A stretch of DNA of 64,000 nucleotides from Pogostemon cablin (Eukaryota > Streptophyta > Magnoliopsida > Lamiales > Lamiaceae). The position numbers and the translations under genes were made by a program. Position 1 is the first letter of the stretch; each line of letters starts with the position of its first letter. The stretch covers positions 7,808,602-7,872,601 of the forward strand of contig CM042996.1 of the NCBI GenBank assembly GCA_023678885.1, given 5' to 3'. Under the pieces are notes generated by a model, which was not told where the DNA came from, searched no databases, and saw only the letters and a program-made list of their open reading frames with translations. Positions 45,964 to 58,290 of the stretch are shown here, piece after piece.

Positions 45964-48190
45964 ATCCTCCAAACTTACCCGTTGTCGTCCTGAGGCAATA
46001 AAATAAATATAAAGAGAGTGAGAGTTAGAAAATTAGCGGGAAAATAAGGACTATGACAAATACCCCATTCAAAATACAATTGTCCTCAATTTAGGTCATG
46101 CAACTCTCATTACATATAATAATCAATTCATAGCATACAAGATAAGACAATCACCACCAATTCAAATGCTCCCTTCACATGTTCTCACGGGAAGTATATA
46201 TCATTCACACTCAAGTGCAAAAGATGTACACTTATGGGTTAAGTGCAAGCATAACCATAAACTTGCCAAAAGTCTCAAACTCTCCACCACTAAAAGTATG
46301 ATTCGACAATGGGATCAAAAAGGACTTTTCTTTTGGATGCAATGTTGGCTCTTTGGTTAAGGTATGAAATATATGGATAAGTGACTCAAAACTCGAATCA
46401 ATCAAATCGCGATGCATCATGATCTTTCGTTCTTCTTCACCACTTCAAGTAAGTACACATCCTTCTCAACTCTTTTGTCTTTTTCTCTTTCTTTCTAGCA
46501 CAACATTTTTTCCTTTTTTTTTCTTCTCTCCTTTTTTTCTCTCGAAATACCAGTTTCGAGCACTACCTCGCACATCATCCATAGGGTACTAGATTTAAGT
46601 ACTATCCTAGGGTGTTTGATTCAATGGAGTACTAGATTTAAGCACTACTCCACAATTCTCCTTAGATGCATTATCAAGCTCAATCACTGTTTCAACACCA
46701 ACTTCATTCCTTTCCAAACTGTTATAAAATTCCATCAACACACTTTGAAAAGCCATTAATTTTCTTTTAGAAGTACAATCAAGGCTCAAAAAATTCAAAA
46801 GCTCAAAGTGGTTATTTCTCGTAGGTTGCCAAAGAATGAAGTTTTTAGACTCAATGGGGCAACTACGGATAAACATCATTCGGTAGGGAATTATAATTTG
46901 GCTAAGTGACTCATAAGTTCAAGGATGCCTAAAATCATCTCCCATCATCTAACACACATGTAGTTTCAAGTAAGACAAGAGACAAGTTCTAGAATACACA
47001 CCCAAGAATAATACTCACCAGAAAGAAATATCATGTGATTATGTACATGAATAACGAGGCTTAAAATCTCACATGAATTTTAACAAGTAAAAGAGCACTT
47101 TTCATGGTAAGTAATATCCCACAAGTACACATAGAACTTCATATCCAAATATAACTCAAGTACACTTCCTTCATCAATTTCAAAAGCATATGAATTTCAA
47201 GCACAATTCAAACAATATAAGCTCACATGGATCACCAAAAATATAAACTCAATCCTTCCACTCTATGAATTAAAAGCACACATAAAAATTAGAATAAGAA
47301 AATGAGGGCACCTGATTTTTTTCGACGTATGCACGAGTTCCTCGAGTTGTTCAACTCGATCTGGTCAAAGCCTCAGTGTAGAACTCGTCTTTCCTCCTCT
47401 TTTACCTTTTTCTATCATCAAAGCTCAAACATACCTCATCATCATAGATTCATTAATAATAAAATAGGAGAACTATAAGAAAGACTCAAATGACTATCTA
47501 ATTGACTCCACATACTAAACATACCAACACAACACACTAAACATTAGGTAAGTTGCAAAAATTCGACATATCAATACCGGTTAAAATATTAATATGCCGC
47601 AAAAAATCAATCCCCTAACAAACAAACAACCAACGAAAGAAAAAATTATACCCTTAGTGCTCATCAGACGAGGTAAGTACATCACATCCCCCAAACTTAG
47701 TAAAAACATAAGTCGAAACTAAGTTTGAAAAGAGATGTAATTACCAAAATGTGAGCACCTCAAATATAATAAATCTTCACTCACACGAAAGAAATAATAA
47801 AACAATAAAACTGAAGGGACACGCCCCCAACAAGCGCTCATATTTAACGTCGGAGAGTCACGACAAAATGCAGCCTTTGTAGACTACTTGATCAGAGGAC
47901 GGTCTTCTTGCATCCTCACCTTCAAGTACTTTCTTTCCCTCTTCTTGTCTACACACAATACCTTATCTTTCTTGGTTACAAAAATATGATCCTCAGAATT
48001 TCCTTTCTCCCATGGTTGTCTACACTTCTCATTGTCAATCTTCCACTCAATTTCAGAGTCATATGTTCTATTAAAATCAAGATTAAACAAGTTAGAAATC
48101 ACATCTATGCTCTTGTATAATTGAGTCTCCATGGGCATCTTTATTGCTTGAAGGTTCGACTCGAATGGCTGATCTAACGGACTTCTTGGC
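45964..48190 (-). mobile_element. Interior of the Tat-like element, mostly non-coding
   Basis: The minus strand next to the LTR reads TGCCTCAGGACGACAACGGG, then the polypurine tract, typical of this clade. Most of the interior is untranslated. Frames at 46607-46879 and 47884-48138 (YDSEIEWKIDNEKCRQPWEK) are open but show no retroviral domain I can name. The element retains no reverse transcriptase, so it is either a large deletion derivative or non-autonomous. Confidence 0.55.
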
Positions 48191-48845
48191 CATGACTGCG
48201 CAGTATCATGGTTTTGAGCAGAACTTTCGCATCCGACCTCCGAATGAGGTGATTCACGTGCAAAAGCGATCCTCAGAATAGTCGTGCTTCTTGTCCAATT
48301 TTACGAGAGAAAACGATTATCATAACTTCATCGTCCAAAGTCCAATTTTAGTAATTCTTGCGCTCACGCTATCCTCTTTTCTTTGGCTTTCTATCCATAT
48401 AAAGATCTCACCAAAAGTACAACATTTGAAGATTTAACAAGTCATGTAAAGTGGAACAGTCGTGCTAAGTAGAAACAGCTTGCGCGACGTCACTATTTTG
48501 ATCATAACTTTCTCGTTTCGACTCTGATTGAGGTATTCTTTACGCCAAAACGTTCCTCTCTTCTGTATATTTCAACTTGTATGACACTTTTAATTTATAG
48601 CTCCACACAAACACAAAAAAATTACACAAGTTGGACGTGCGTTTTTCATAATTCATACACAAGTTGCACATTTTCTTCAACTTTTCACTTTTGACTCTTT
48701 TTCCACCTAAAACTCAATAAAATACCTCAAGTGCACCTTTTTCTCACATATATCAAATATAAGATACTTGTGCTAATATAACAACAATTCTCATAAAAAA
48801 TGTGTTAAATTAGACACTCAAACACGCTAATTTCCACTCTCATCA
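48190..48845 (-). repeat. Truncated 5' LTR of the Tat-like element
   Basis: 48310-48845 repeats 45430-45963 closely (e.g. 'caacatttgaaga', 'gcttgcgcgacgtcac', 'acaagttggac'). It stops at the same outer boundary, TCATCA. The rest of the LTR and the primer site are missing, so a deletion joined the LTR to internal sequence near 48190-48310. Confidence 0.7.
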
Positions 48846-49527
48846 CGTTCAAACATAAAAAAATTTCTTCTATTAGCGTACATCCATACTCTCAAAATGC
48901 ATCAGCAGACATACACACTCTTAATTCTTCTTAGTTCTTAAAATAAATTTTGTAGATAGAGGATAATAGAAAGAAAGAAAACAAAACCCTCTTCCAGATC
49001 CTGAGCCAAGCCACCGATTTGATGTGTCGATTGAAGCGAGAGAGAGTGCATATGTATGCTATCGCGAGTGCACCGTTGTTCATGCTAGAGAGAGATAGAG
49101 CGCAGCTGTTCGTGAGAGAGAGTGTATGATCGCGAGTGCGCCACCGTTTGCAAGAGAGGGCCGCCAATCACCGTTTGTTGTTTTTGTGAGAGAGGAGAAG
49201 CTGTCATTCTGAAAACGTGAGTGCGGCGCAGGAGTACAAGAAAGCCCTACTTGTTTACACCAATTACAATTTCAATTAATATTAAGTGGGCTGAAATGAC
49301 TTAGAAATTAGCTAGGCCTCAATGTTATATATCGGCTTAGTGTTGGGCTTTACTTTAAAATTTTATTTTCATGATAGGGTTTTAATAATTATTTAAAATA
49401 TAATTAAAATAGATTAATTTAAATTTTTCGGTTGGACCGCAGTTGAATCGGTCCGATCGGTCGAACCTCGAATCGTTACCTCCATCGGTTTGACGTCCGG
49501 CCCAGTTTTCAAATCACTGTCAGCGAT

Positions 49528-49796
49528 AATGGAGGTGATGACATAAGCAATGATGCCAGCACAATGACTTAAACAGTGACATCACGGAGGGTTAGGAGGC
49601 TTCGAAATCTGGATTTCACGTTCGTGAACATGTTTATTAACGTGTTCGAGAGTCACGAGCTGTTCGCCGCACGGTCTGTTCGCTTACATTCCCCAGATGG
49701 GGAGAAGAGAAAATTATGTTCTAAGTAGCCATTATATATTATTTATTTAAGTCATTCATAATTATCTAGTTATATCTTATCTTATCTTAATCTTAA
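49528..49796. other. Continuation of the interrupted locus; no gene named
   Basis: Resumes the sequence interrupted by the hAT insertion. It is less AT-rich up to 49730 ('ttcgaaatctggatttcacg'), then AT-rich. 'gatggggagaagagaa' (49694) echoes a phrase at 1179. Confidence 0.35.
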
Positions 49797-49825
49797 CTAG
49801 CAAAACTTACTCGTGCGTTGCACAT
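49797..49825 (-). mobile_element. Helitron-like 3' terminus
   Basis: On the minus strand GTGCAACGCAC (a 4-bp stem, 3-nt loop) is followed by GAGTAAGTTTTGCTAG and then T. A short GC hairpin about 11 nt before a terminal CTAG, inserted next to T, is the Helitron 3' signature. The 5' TC end was not located. Confidence 0.5.
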
Positions 49826-50069
49826 GGATTGATTTAAAAAAATTAAAACATATAAATATTATTTCATGAAATGATAAAATTTATTATAATAATCTTTTAT
49901 ATATACTCCATATATAATTATTTCGTGAAATTGTCAAATTTATTGTATAATCATCTTTTATATCCTTATTTAATTTTCACAGACGATCAAACATCATAAA
50001 TAAATAAATAAAAAGTGTGTTTCTCATTATTTTTTTAGGATTCTTTATGTACTATTCATTTTTTAATTT

Positions 50070-50755
<686 letters not shown>

Positions 50756-51060
50756 TGCTAGATGAGAACTGTGTGAAAATATGTAGAAACATGTAATAAA
50801 TTGAAGAAAAGATGAGAAATTAGGGAGTTATCAGAATATAACACGATAAATGATAACATGTGATAAATTGAAGTAAAGATGAGAAATTGGGCAATCACAT
50901 ATGATAAATTGAAGAAAATATGAGAAATTGGAGAGATATTCGAATGTAACGCGATAAATGATAACATATGATAAATTGGAAAAAAGATGAGAAATTGGGA
51001 AGATATGTAATAAATTGAAGAAAATATGATAAATTAAGGAGCTATAAAAATGAGATTGTT
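50756..51060. repeat. AT-rich minisatellite
   Basis: Units of GATAAATTGAAGAAAAGATG followed by AGAAATTGGG recur five times. They alternate with a longer linker containing AACGCGATAAATGATAACAT. The pattern is short-long, about 40 and 67 bp. Confidence 0.75.
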
Positions 51061-51092
51061 TGAGCGGGAAATAAAAAATGTTGATTTGCTGG

Positions 51093-51093
<1 letters not shown>

Positions 51094-51150
<57 letters not shown>
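51094..51150. repeat. (TA)n microsatellite
   Basis: A TA run of about 28 units. Confidence 0.95.
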
Positions 51151-51155
<5 letters not shown>

Positions 51156-51783
51156 GTGTGAAGTTGATGAGAATTTTTTTTTTACTATAATATCCCTATC
51201 TATTTTTCTTATTTCACCTTTAACCTCTTATTATAATTCAATTAACTGTATATATCTATAATAAGTGAACGTATTAATTTTATAATTATTATAAATGTAT
51301 TCATTATATAATTAGTTAGAAATACTAATAAAAGATTTGATTAATTGCTTAAAAAATAATACTTTTTTAGTTCTATTTTTAAAGTTAAAGTAAATATTTA
51401 AAATTGTATGAGATTAATATTAAAATATTTGAATTTATATAAAGTTATATTTTATTAAAATATTAAAATGCAACAAGTGTAAGAAAATATAAAATTTTAA
51501 ATATAATTTTAAAATTCTAATCAACAAGTGTAAATATTTACAAGTCTTTTATATGATATATTTTTAATAATTTATATGAGTAATACAATACTATATAAAT
51601 TTACATTAGTTATTTCAATAAAAAAATAAAATAGTGATACTTATATCTTATTAAATTAAATAAATTGTATTTATTATTTCAATTATCCAAACCAATTCAT
51701 AATCATGAATATAAATTCAAGTAATACATATGTCCCTGTTAAATAAACTGATTTTATGTTTTCTAATAAACTAATTCATAATA
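51151..51783. other. AT-rich, nothing recognised
   Basis: Over 80% A/T by eye, with no feature supported. Confidence 0.5.
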
Positions 51784-52013
51784 GGCAAAGACTTGTGTGA
51801 GACCGTCTTACATAAGAACTTAAGTGAGACGAGTGAAAGATGATAGGTTCCATAACGAAAAGTGATAATGAATTAATGAAATGTGACAATGCTATTTCAT
51901 GAAAAAATTATAGTATAAATAAAAAGTGATTACCTTTTACAGCGAAAATGATAACTATTTTAAAATGTATAAAATGATCTCACGTGAGACGATCTTACGC
52001 TAAACCGTACCCT
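51784..52013. mobile_element. hAT-like MITE with 8-bp TSD (GTGAGACCGTCTCAC family)
   Basis: GGCAAAGACTTGTGTGAGAC at the left; inward from the right, AGGGTACGGTTTAGCGTAAG leads to GATCGTCTCACGTGAGA. The flanks TCATAATA (51776-51783) and TCACAATA (52014-52021) differ by one C/T change. It is inverted relative to the copy at 5671-5917 and shares its interior 'gcgaaaatgataactatttt' motifs. Confidence 0.82.
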
Positions 52014-52469
52014 TCACAATACAAAATTCATTGAACAGAAGATTTGAAAAGACTAATTAATGTCGGGTATGCATATACGCTTAACCGTTCAAATGACTAT
52101 TTATTAATTCTACTACAATTTAATTTTGTCTAATTATTTTTCTATCAAATATGCATGTCTATTCACATTATTCAATTAATTGAATTGGTAATTTAAATAT
52201 GGTCCTTGGGTCTTTAATTTAATTCAGCTATAAAACGCCTTTTAGTGAAGCCAAATGTAATGGGTTAGAATTCATATATCCAATTAATTAATTGCAATAT
52301 CCATCTTCTTCTTTTGAAGTCATGAATCATTATTCAGTAATGATACTCTTTTATTCTGTATATAATGGAATTCATATATATATAATACGTTATTTATAAC
52401 ACTTTACTATTTTATTTTTCGAAATTGTCAACTTTACTCACCGATCGAAATTGTTATGTTATAGTCTTA

Positions 52470-52500
52470 CTAGCATTTAATCCGTGCGTTACACGGGAAG
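52470..52500 (-). mobile_element. Helitron-like 3' terminus
   Basis: The minus strand reads CCCGTGTAACGCACGG (5-bp stem, 5-nt loop), then ATTAAATGCTAG and T. It has the same layout as at 49797 and the same orientation. Body extent is unknown. Confidence 0.55.
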
Positions 52501-52810
52501 ACGTTACGATAATAATATATTTTTTTTTAAAATTTAAGAGATTTAAAATGAATAATTGTTTGATTGTGAGCATTTTATTTATAAAAAATTGTGCGTACAG
52601 AAACGATTGTGGGTACAAATCACTAATTTGATACTCGTTGAATTAATTAACTATTTAGAGTTGTACTGTTTGAAACCACTGTTTACATGACATTGCAAAT
52701 AAAGTTTCTATCAGGAGGTAGCAACGTGAAAGTTAAAAAAAAAAACTTTTTAACTTAATTAATTTAAAGGAGAAATCATGAAACAAACTACACACAAAAT
52801 GTTAAGATTG

Positions 52811-52811
52811 A

Positions 52812-52849
<38 letters not shown>

Positions 52850-52882
52850 TTTTATTATTATTATTTTTTTTATTATTATTAT
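52811..52882. repeat. (AAT)n/(ATT)n compound microsatellite
   Basis: About twelve AAT units run straight into ATT units, making a perfect foldback of trinucleotide repeats. Confidence 0.95.
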
Positions 52883-52939
52883 TCACAATTAACATGGGTT
52901 ATTCATTAAATACAACCATCATGATAAGTAAATAAATGA

Positions 52940-53333
52940 GGATAAATATCAAAATTGGTTCTTTAAGTATGATATTTTTCAATTTTAGTCATTTTTCTTT
53001 TGCAATCCTCAATTTTGGTCCTTTTTTGTCCACTTTTAGTTCTTTTTGTCCAGTTTTGTCCTTTTCGTCCAAATTTAGTCATTTTTTGTCCAAATTTAGT
53101 CCTTTATGTTAAAAAAATTGTCCAAAAATGGTCCTAAAGTGTATACATTTAGGACCAAAAGTGGACCAAAAAGGATCAGATTTTGAAAAAAGGACCAAAA
53201 CTGGACCAAAAGGACCAAAATTGGACAAAAAGGACTAAAAGTGGACAAAAAATGACCAAATTGAGAATTACAAAAGAAAAAGGATTAAAATTGAAAAATG
53301 TCATACTTGCATGATTAATTTTGATATTTACCC
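52940..53333. mobile_element. 394-bp full-length foldback MITE, 9-bp TSD
   Basis: GGATAAATATCAAAATTGGT at the left is answered inward from the right by GGGTAAATATCAAAATTAAT. The two halves stay complementary to a centre at 'aaagtgtatacattta'. The arms are made of tandem GTCCTTTTTGTCCA / TGGACAAAAAGGAC motifs. The flanks are a perfect 9-bp duplication, AATAAATGA (52931-52939, 53334-53342), as in Mutator-like elements. A transcript would form a hairpin of nearly 190 bp. Confidence 0.88.
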
Positions 53334-53342
53334 AATAAATGA

Positions 53343-54285
53343 AGGCATAAACCACTGGATGATAAATACTAACTTTAAAATAAATTAATGCTTCAAAAGA
53401 ATTTGATAAATTTCATGAATTTTATGTGTTATTGGTAGAGCAAGAAAAAACATATCTAGAGTTTAACCTACGTTATTACAATTATTTTTCTACAAACAAT
53501 GCTAAATTAGAGATTATTGTTTTATTATTTTATATAAAGTGAGTAGTTGTATTAGTGAGATTTGTGGGGCTATGAGTGGGTTCCTTTTCTAAAAAAGAAA
53601 GGAAATGAATAACTTTAGAATAAACGTTCAACACGATAAAATGGATACCTTATCGATAGACGGGGAAATTTTTTTTTTTTTTTACATACGCAAAGTTATT
53701 GGTAAAATAACATATTTTTAGATTATTATTCATACTTAGTTATTAAAAATAACATCTATACTTTTTCCAACAATGCATTTTAAAATAATAGTATAATATT
53801 TAATGTAATATTAATCCCAAACAAATTATCACTCGTTTTTATGTGCTCCCTAAAAACATAAATCACACAAATTCTTTGATTATACTCTTTATCTTTTTTC
53901 AATGAGATCTTTCAGGTATAATTTGCTAGTAGAACTTGACACTACAATGTCTAATTGACTACGACTAAACACCAGTCTTTTTTAGAACAGTTCAACAATT
54001 CCAATTATAGACCTAACTCTTGTTAATTGTCATTATTATATAAGAAATAACCATTAGAAATTGTTTCCGTTGACATATAAACCGTAGCCTAACATCAATT
54101 AATGTTATTGTTAGCGTTGGTATGAGTACAATGTCTCAACACAATGTATTGTTACTCGTCAATAGCCTTACTTGAAGCATCTATACTCCAATTTCATCTG
54201 CATTTTCACGTAGTTATTCGTATTTAAGTTATAATTTGTACCTTTTCTTCTAAAGTAATCTTTTAGTAATTTAATTATATTTAAT
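53343..54285. other. AT-rich, degenerate Stowaway-like patch at ~53530-53670
   Basis: The patch 'gtgagtagttgtattagtgag' followed by 'gataaaatggataccttatcg' and 'agacgggg' resembles the inner part of the Stowaway MITEs at 8083 and 10417, with ends lost. Nothing else is recognised. Confidence 0.35.
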
Positions 54286-54287
54286 TT

Positions 54288-54545
54288 AAGGATTAATTTA
54301 AAAAAAAAACCCAACCTTTACTTTTATTGAAAATAAATCTCAATCTTTGAGAAATTGAAAAAAAAAAACATCGATCTTTAGGTTTCGTGCAAAACGCACT
54401 CAACGGGCAGAAGAGAGTTGCCCGACTTCAGACGTTGTGTAGACCTTTACCACTTCAGCTTTGAGTTTATTAAAAAAAAAACTTCAGCCTTTAAATTGCA
54501 ATTTGATCACAACCTTTGAGATTTTGACAAAAAAGACCATCAGAT
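54288..54545. repeat. Repeat related to the 41791 MITE, with GC hairpin
   Basis: CAACCTTTACTTTTATTG and CTTTGAGAAATTGAAAAAA resemble the arms of 41791-42043. The centre holds the hairpin CGGGCAGAAGAGAGTTGCCCG-like sequence (54414-54434). The ends are unclear. Confidence 0.4.
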
Positions 54546-54628
54546 TTTTATTTTTATTTTAAATTGCACCCATTATATTTTATATTTAAAATTTTAAATT
54601 CTAAAAAATTATTAAATAAAATAATAAA

Positions 54629-55039
54629 TGGATTAATTACTACTAGGTACACACTTTATACCCCTAATTACTACTAGGTAAATTGATTTAAAATAATTAT
54701 TATTATATATAAAATATTAAAGTAAAATATCAAGTATACCCCTAAACTCATACACTTTTAAACCACCAACCCCACCCCTCACCCACCACTGTTGATCGGC
54801 GTTGACCGGCCATTGACCATCATATTTTTTTACTGCACACACTTCTTTTGCTGCACACACTTTTTTTCTACTGCACATACCTTGCTGCACACGAACACTT
54901 GCTGCTAACATTTATGTGCAGCACATTTATATGGGTAATATTGGAATATCACTATATATTTTTGTAGTTAGTAGTAATACTTTTGTATGTTTGTATCTCA
55001 TAGTAATTAAGGATTTTTTTGTGTACCTAGTAATAATCC
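54629..55039. mobile_element. MITE with ~20-bp inverted ends
   Basis: GGATTAATTACTACTAGGTA at the left; inward from the right, GGATTATTACTAGGTACACA. The interior has a TGCACACAC/TGCTGCACAC-rich portion. No convincing target duplication was found. The 64-codon minus frame 54717-54911 is an interior artefact of tGCTGCACACA repeats. Confidence 0.6.
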
Positions 55040-55315
55040 TCCCATAATAAATTTATTTTAGTTTTTAAAATATTTTATGCATTATAATTTTTTTCTAATT
55101 TATGAAATCAAAGTATTCTTGAACATGTTTTATGATTTTTTCATAATTTTATGTTATATTTAATATGACAAAATATATATATTTAGATAATAAAAATTTA
55201 TCCAAAAAATAGTTTATAATTTATGTAGATTTATTCTATTAAAATATTAAGTTTATCAATCAAATTTTAATATAATATTTATTTATTTAAGACTTTATTT
55301 ACCATAAAAAGAAAA

Positions 55316-55592
55316 GCTACTTTCTCATGAGACGTGTATATATGAGACGTGTCAACCCATTGTTAAAATATATTTGTTATATAAAAATAAAGTATGCTTA
55401 TTGATAGTTAAATTATTTTTATAGTGCATCATACTATAACACCCTATAAACATAACTTAATTCATTATACATCATACTTTAGAAAAAATACTTTAACTAA
55501 CAACAAACTTACTTTAACTATATAACAATGATACTTTAGCAATAGGTTGACCCGTCTCACATAATAACTGTCTCACAAGAGACTTTGTCAAT
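55316..55592. mobile_element. MITE with ~38-bp inverted ends (TGAGACGTG family)
   Basis: CTCATGAGACGTGTATATAT, then GAGACGTGTCAACCCATTG. Inward from the right, CTCTTGTGAGACAGTTATTA, then GAGACGGGTCAACCTATTG. It is distinct from but reminiscent of the GTGAGACC hAT MITEs. Termini are approximate. Confidence 0.65.
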
Positions 55593-55839
55593 TTACAAAA
55601 TGAACATATACTTCCAACTATATTTGAAACACGCAATAGCCACTTGATATATTAAAAAAAATCCCACCCGAACGAATCCTGCATTTTTAATAATTATAGA
55701 ATATGCACCTAACAAACATACAATTTCACCTATGTCCCAAATACACAATGATTTCTTTTGATTTTGAACATGAATTTGGAAAATAACTCAAAAGGCATTT
55801 TCTGCAAATTTGCTACGTCCTACTAACTAAATTAACTTG

Positions 55840-58290
55840 GGCGTGGGTATGTCTCCTCTATTCGAAAGGATCTCCTCAAGTTCATGTACCTGATCAAGTA
55901 AAAGGTGCACAATTTTCTAAAAAATAGAACATAACTAAGCATTATAATTAACATAAATTTTATACGAATAATCATCTAAATTTGGGCTGAAACATATCTG
56001 ATTAGTAGAAACTAATCAAATATATGAATAATCATCTTAAATTTGGTGAGTTCTCCACAACACAAAGTTTTCCAATGTAAACTAAGGTAAGTTGCAATGC
56101 AAACAAAACAAATGTATAATAAAAGATCATTCATATGTTTTCATGTCATGCCATAACCTACCTTCAGGAGCACCAGTGATAGTAGTTGTAGGTCAAAACC
56201 TAAATAAAAAAACCACGATCAGATATTAAAGCTAGTTTTGGGTAAGGTACTTATAAGTTCATGTATAAATCCACAAAACCAGATAACCTAAATTAAAAAA
56301 ATATAAAAAAATAAAATAAAAAATAATTTGTCTTCTCCACTAATATCTGTACATTATGATCTACTATTAATAATATTTGTATTTCATTCCCAATTTATGT
56401 TTGACCATGACAGGTTTCTCAATCAAATTGTTCAAGAAATGCTTCATTTTAGCAGGTACAGTCTGCAAGCACAACCACCAAAGAGAGATGAAAATTTTTA
56501 TAGATTTTGAAAACCATGCCCAAAGAAAATAATCTACGCAATCAAATCATATAGGCACATAACACCAAGTCACTCCGGTATGGGAAACTTGCAATTGAAG
56601 CTTATTTCTGCCAAAGTCTACCAATATATGAAGGATTTTAATAGAAAACAAAACCGACAAAGAGAACTGACAACCTCTCACTTTCTACAACTAATGAATG
56701 AGGCAATCAAATATGGTATTAGGGTCCAAAAACTAACTAATTTTTAGTGGACATTTTTGCTGTAGGATATAAATTAATGTACGAGTTGCATTCTTAACAA
56801 AATAAGCATGTGCCTAATAAGTGAATGAAGCTATTTAAAGAACAGGGTTTTTTTTAACTCTATTCCAGTTAGAAGACTTTGGTTCCTCAATGATTAACGA
56901 TATCATGTATTCACATTTCTATCATCCCACTGATATACGTAACATTCTATTTTATCATCACAATATTAGGCACATGAACATGATAATTACCTTGCAGTGT
57001 AACTGAAACATGATAAATACAATTTCATCTTCAAAGACAATCCTAGCAAAGATTCTGGTCTGAACAACCCGTTGCAGAAATGAAAGACAACGATAACAGG
57101 CTATAGATACGAAATACAATATATTCCTTGGTGTTAATGAATATTTCAAATAACACAATCCAAACATAGTCATGTGTCATATGAGACTCATTCCTCCAAT
57201 CATAAATAGGAATAATCAGATGCATTTTAGGATTTTAATGTTTTCTTTGTATTAGGAAAGATGCATTAAAGATTTAAAATTACTATGGTCTCATAAACCT
57301 TTAAATTTCAGCAAACTTATATACACGTTCCAACTAGTTTTGCCATTATCTTAGGAAACATAGAAAAAAAGAGATAGCAAATGGAAAAATAGTTAAATAT
57401 TACTTTAGAAGAAAGGACAAAAAAACCACATACCTAAAAATGGTAATTATTTCTGGGATTATGAATGAATTAAAGGAGACATATGAATTGATTTTTCAAT
57501 CTTGGTCGTACCTCAATGAGTTTCTAACAGGTGGATTAACATTAGGAATACAAAACACACATGAACTACTCTCATTGTTTCATCCTTTTAAGTAATGGTG
57601 TCTATTAATTCATGTGGTTTTTACTATGCAAAATAATCTTTGGTGTGCATTGATACACCTACATCATCTAGAATCACCCTTTCAGAAAATATGTGACTAA
57701 TAGTCTCCACATACACAGAATCATTAAAATTATGCTAATACCTAAATTTGAACTAAGAATAGATTAAGGGTGGAAGAATCCAATCTATAATAATCTAAGC
57801 AAAAGCGTGAAATAATAATATTATCAGTAAGCTTATAAAACCAGCACTCTGCGTAACGCTTCGCAAAAATAACTACCTAAATAAAGTCTGTCATTTTTTC
57901 TGAAAAAAATTAATAATAATAATTCTACAACTTCACCAAATCTCAGGCAAGAAATGGATAATTAATTACTAATATTGATACATATAGATTTTCATGGTTT
58001 TTCCATAGGCAAACTAATTACAATGAAGGATCTTTAGAATTGGGAGCTTAATGTGGTATGTGCATGGTAAAAATAAAATGACAGTAAGTACCATGGTTTG
58101 GCTTATTCGAATAAGATTATCTCATCCAAATTTGATACATAATTAATACCTGAAAATGAGTGGAATTGAGTTTCATTCTATGCAAATATTGAATACCAGT
58201 ATCCTCACTCAATTTTCTACCGAATATGTATGTATCAAGGATCAAACTAATTTCAGTGCACAATACGGAACTCTCAATTACTTGCAGCAC
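55840..58290 (-). CDS. Unidentified multi-exon gene fragment, minus strand (putative)
   Basis: Several minus-strand open segments are bounded by GT-AG-like signals. At about 58150-58285 the frame reads VLCTEISLILD and then YIFGRKLSEDTGIQYLH, ending at CATTTTCAG/GTATTAATT. At about 57008-57076 it reads RIFARIVFEDEIVFIMF, ending GCAAG/GTAATT. At about 56405-56461 a segment reads PAKMKHFLNNLIEKP, entered at GTGCTTGCAG. At about 55860-55895 it reads VHELEEILSNRGD, entered at TTGATCAG. The last two join in compatible phase with at least one neighbour, but a complete model could not be built. I do not recognise the family. It may be a real small-exon gene, a pseudogene or coincidence in AT-rich DNA. 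Confidence 0.35.

Larger units (their letters stand above)
43941..49519. mobile_element. hAT element, 5.6 kb, hosting a Tat-like retroelement
   Basis: The left end TAGTGATTCAAAAATCGAAC and the inward right end CAGTGATTTGAAAACTGGG are the same termini as in the 3956-4869 element. Both ends carry ACCGG/CGGTT subterminal motifs. The flanking octamers CCAGCGAT (43933-43940) and TCAGCGAT (49520-49527) differ by one C/T change. With the retroelement removed (about 44150-48845), the hAT part is about 0.9 kb, the same size as the other copy. It also has GAGAGAGA-rich internal sequence (49020-49200). No transposase is visible. Confidence 0.82.
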
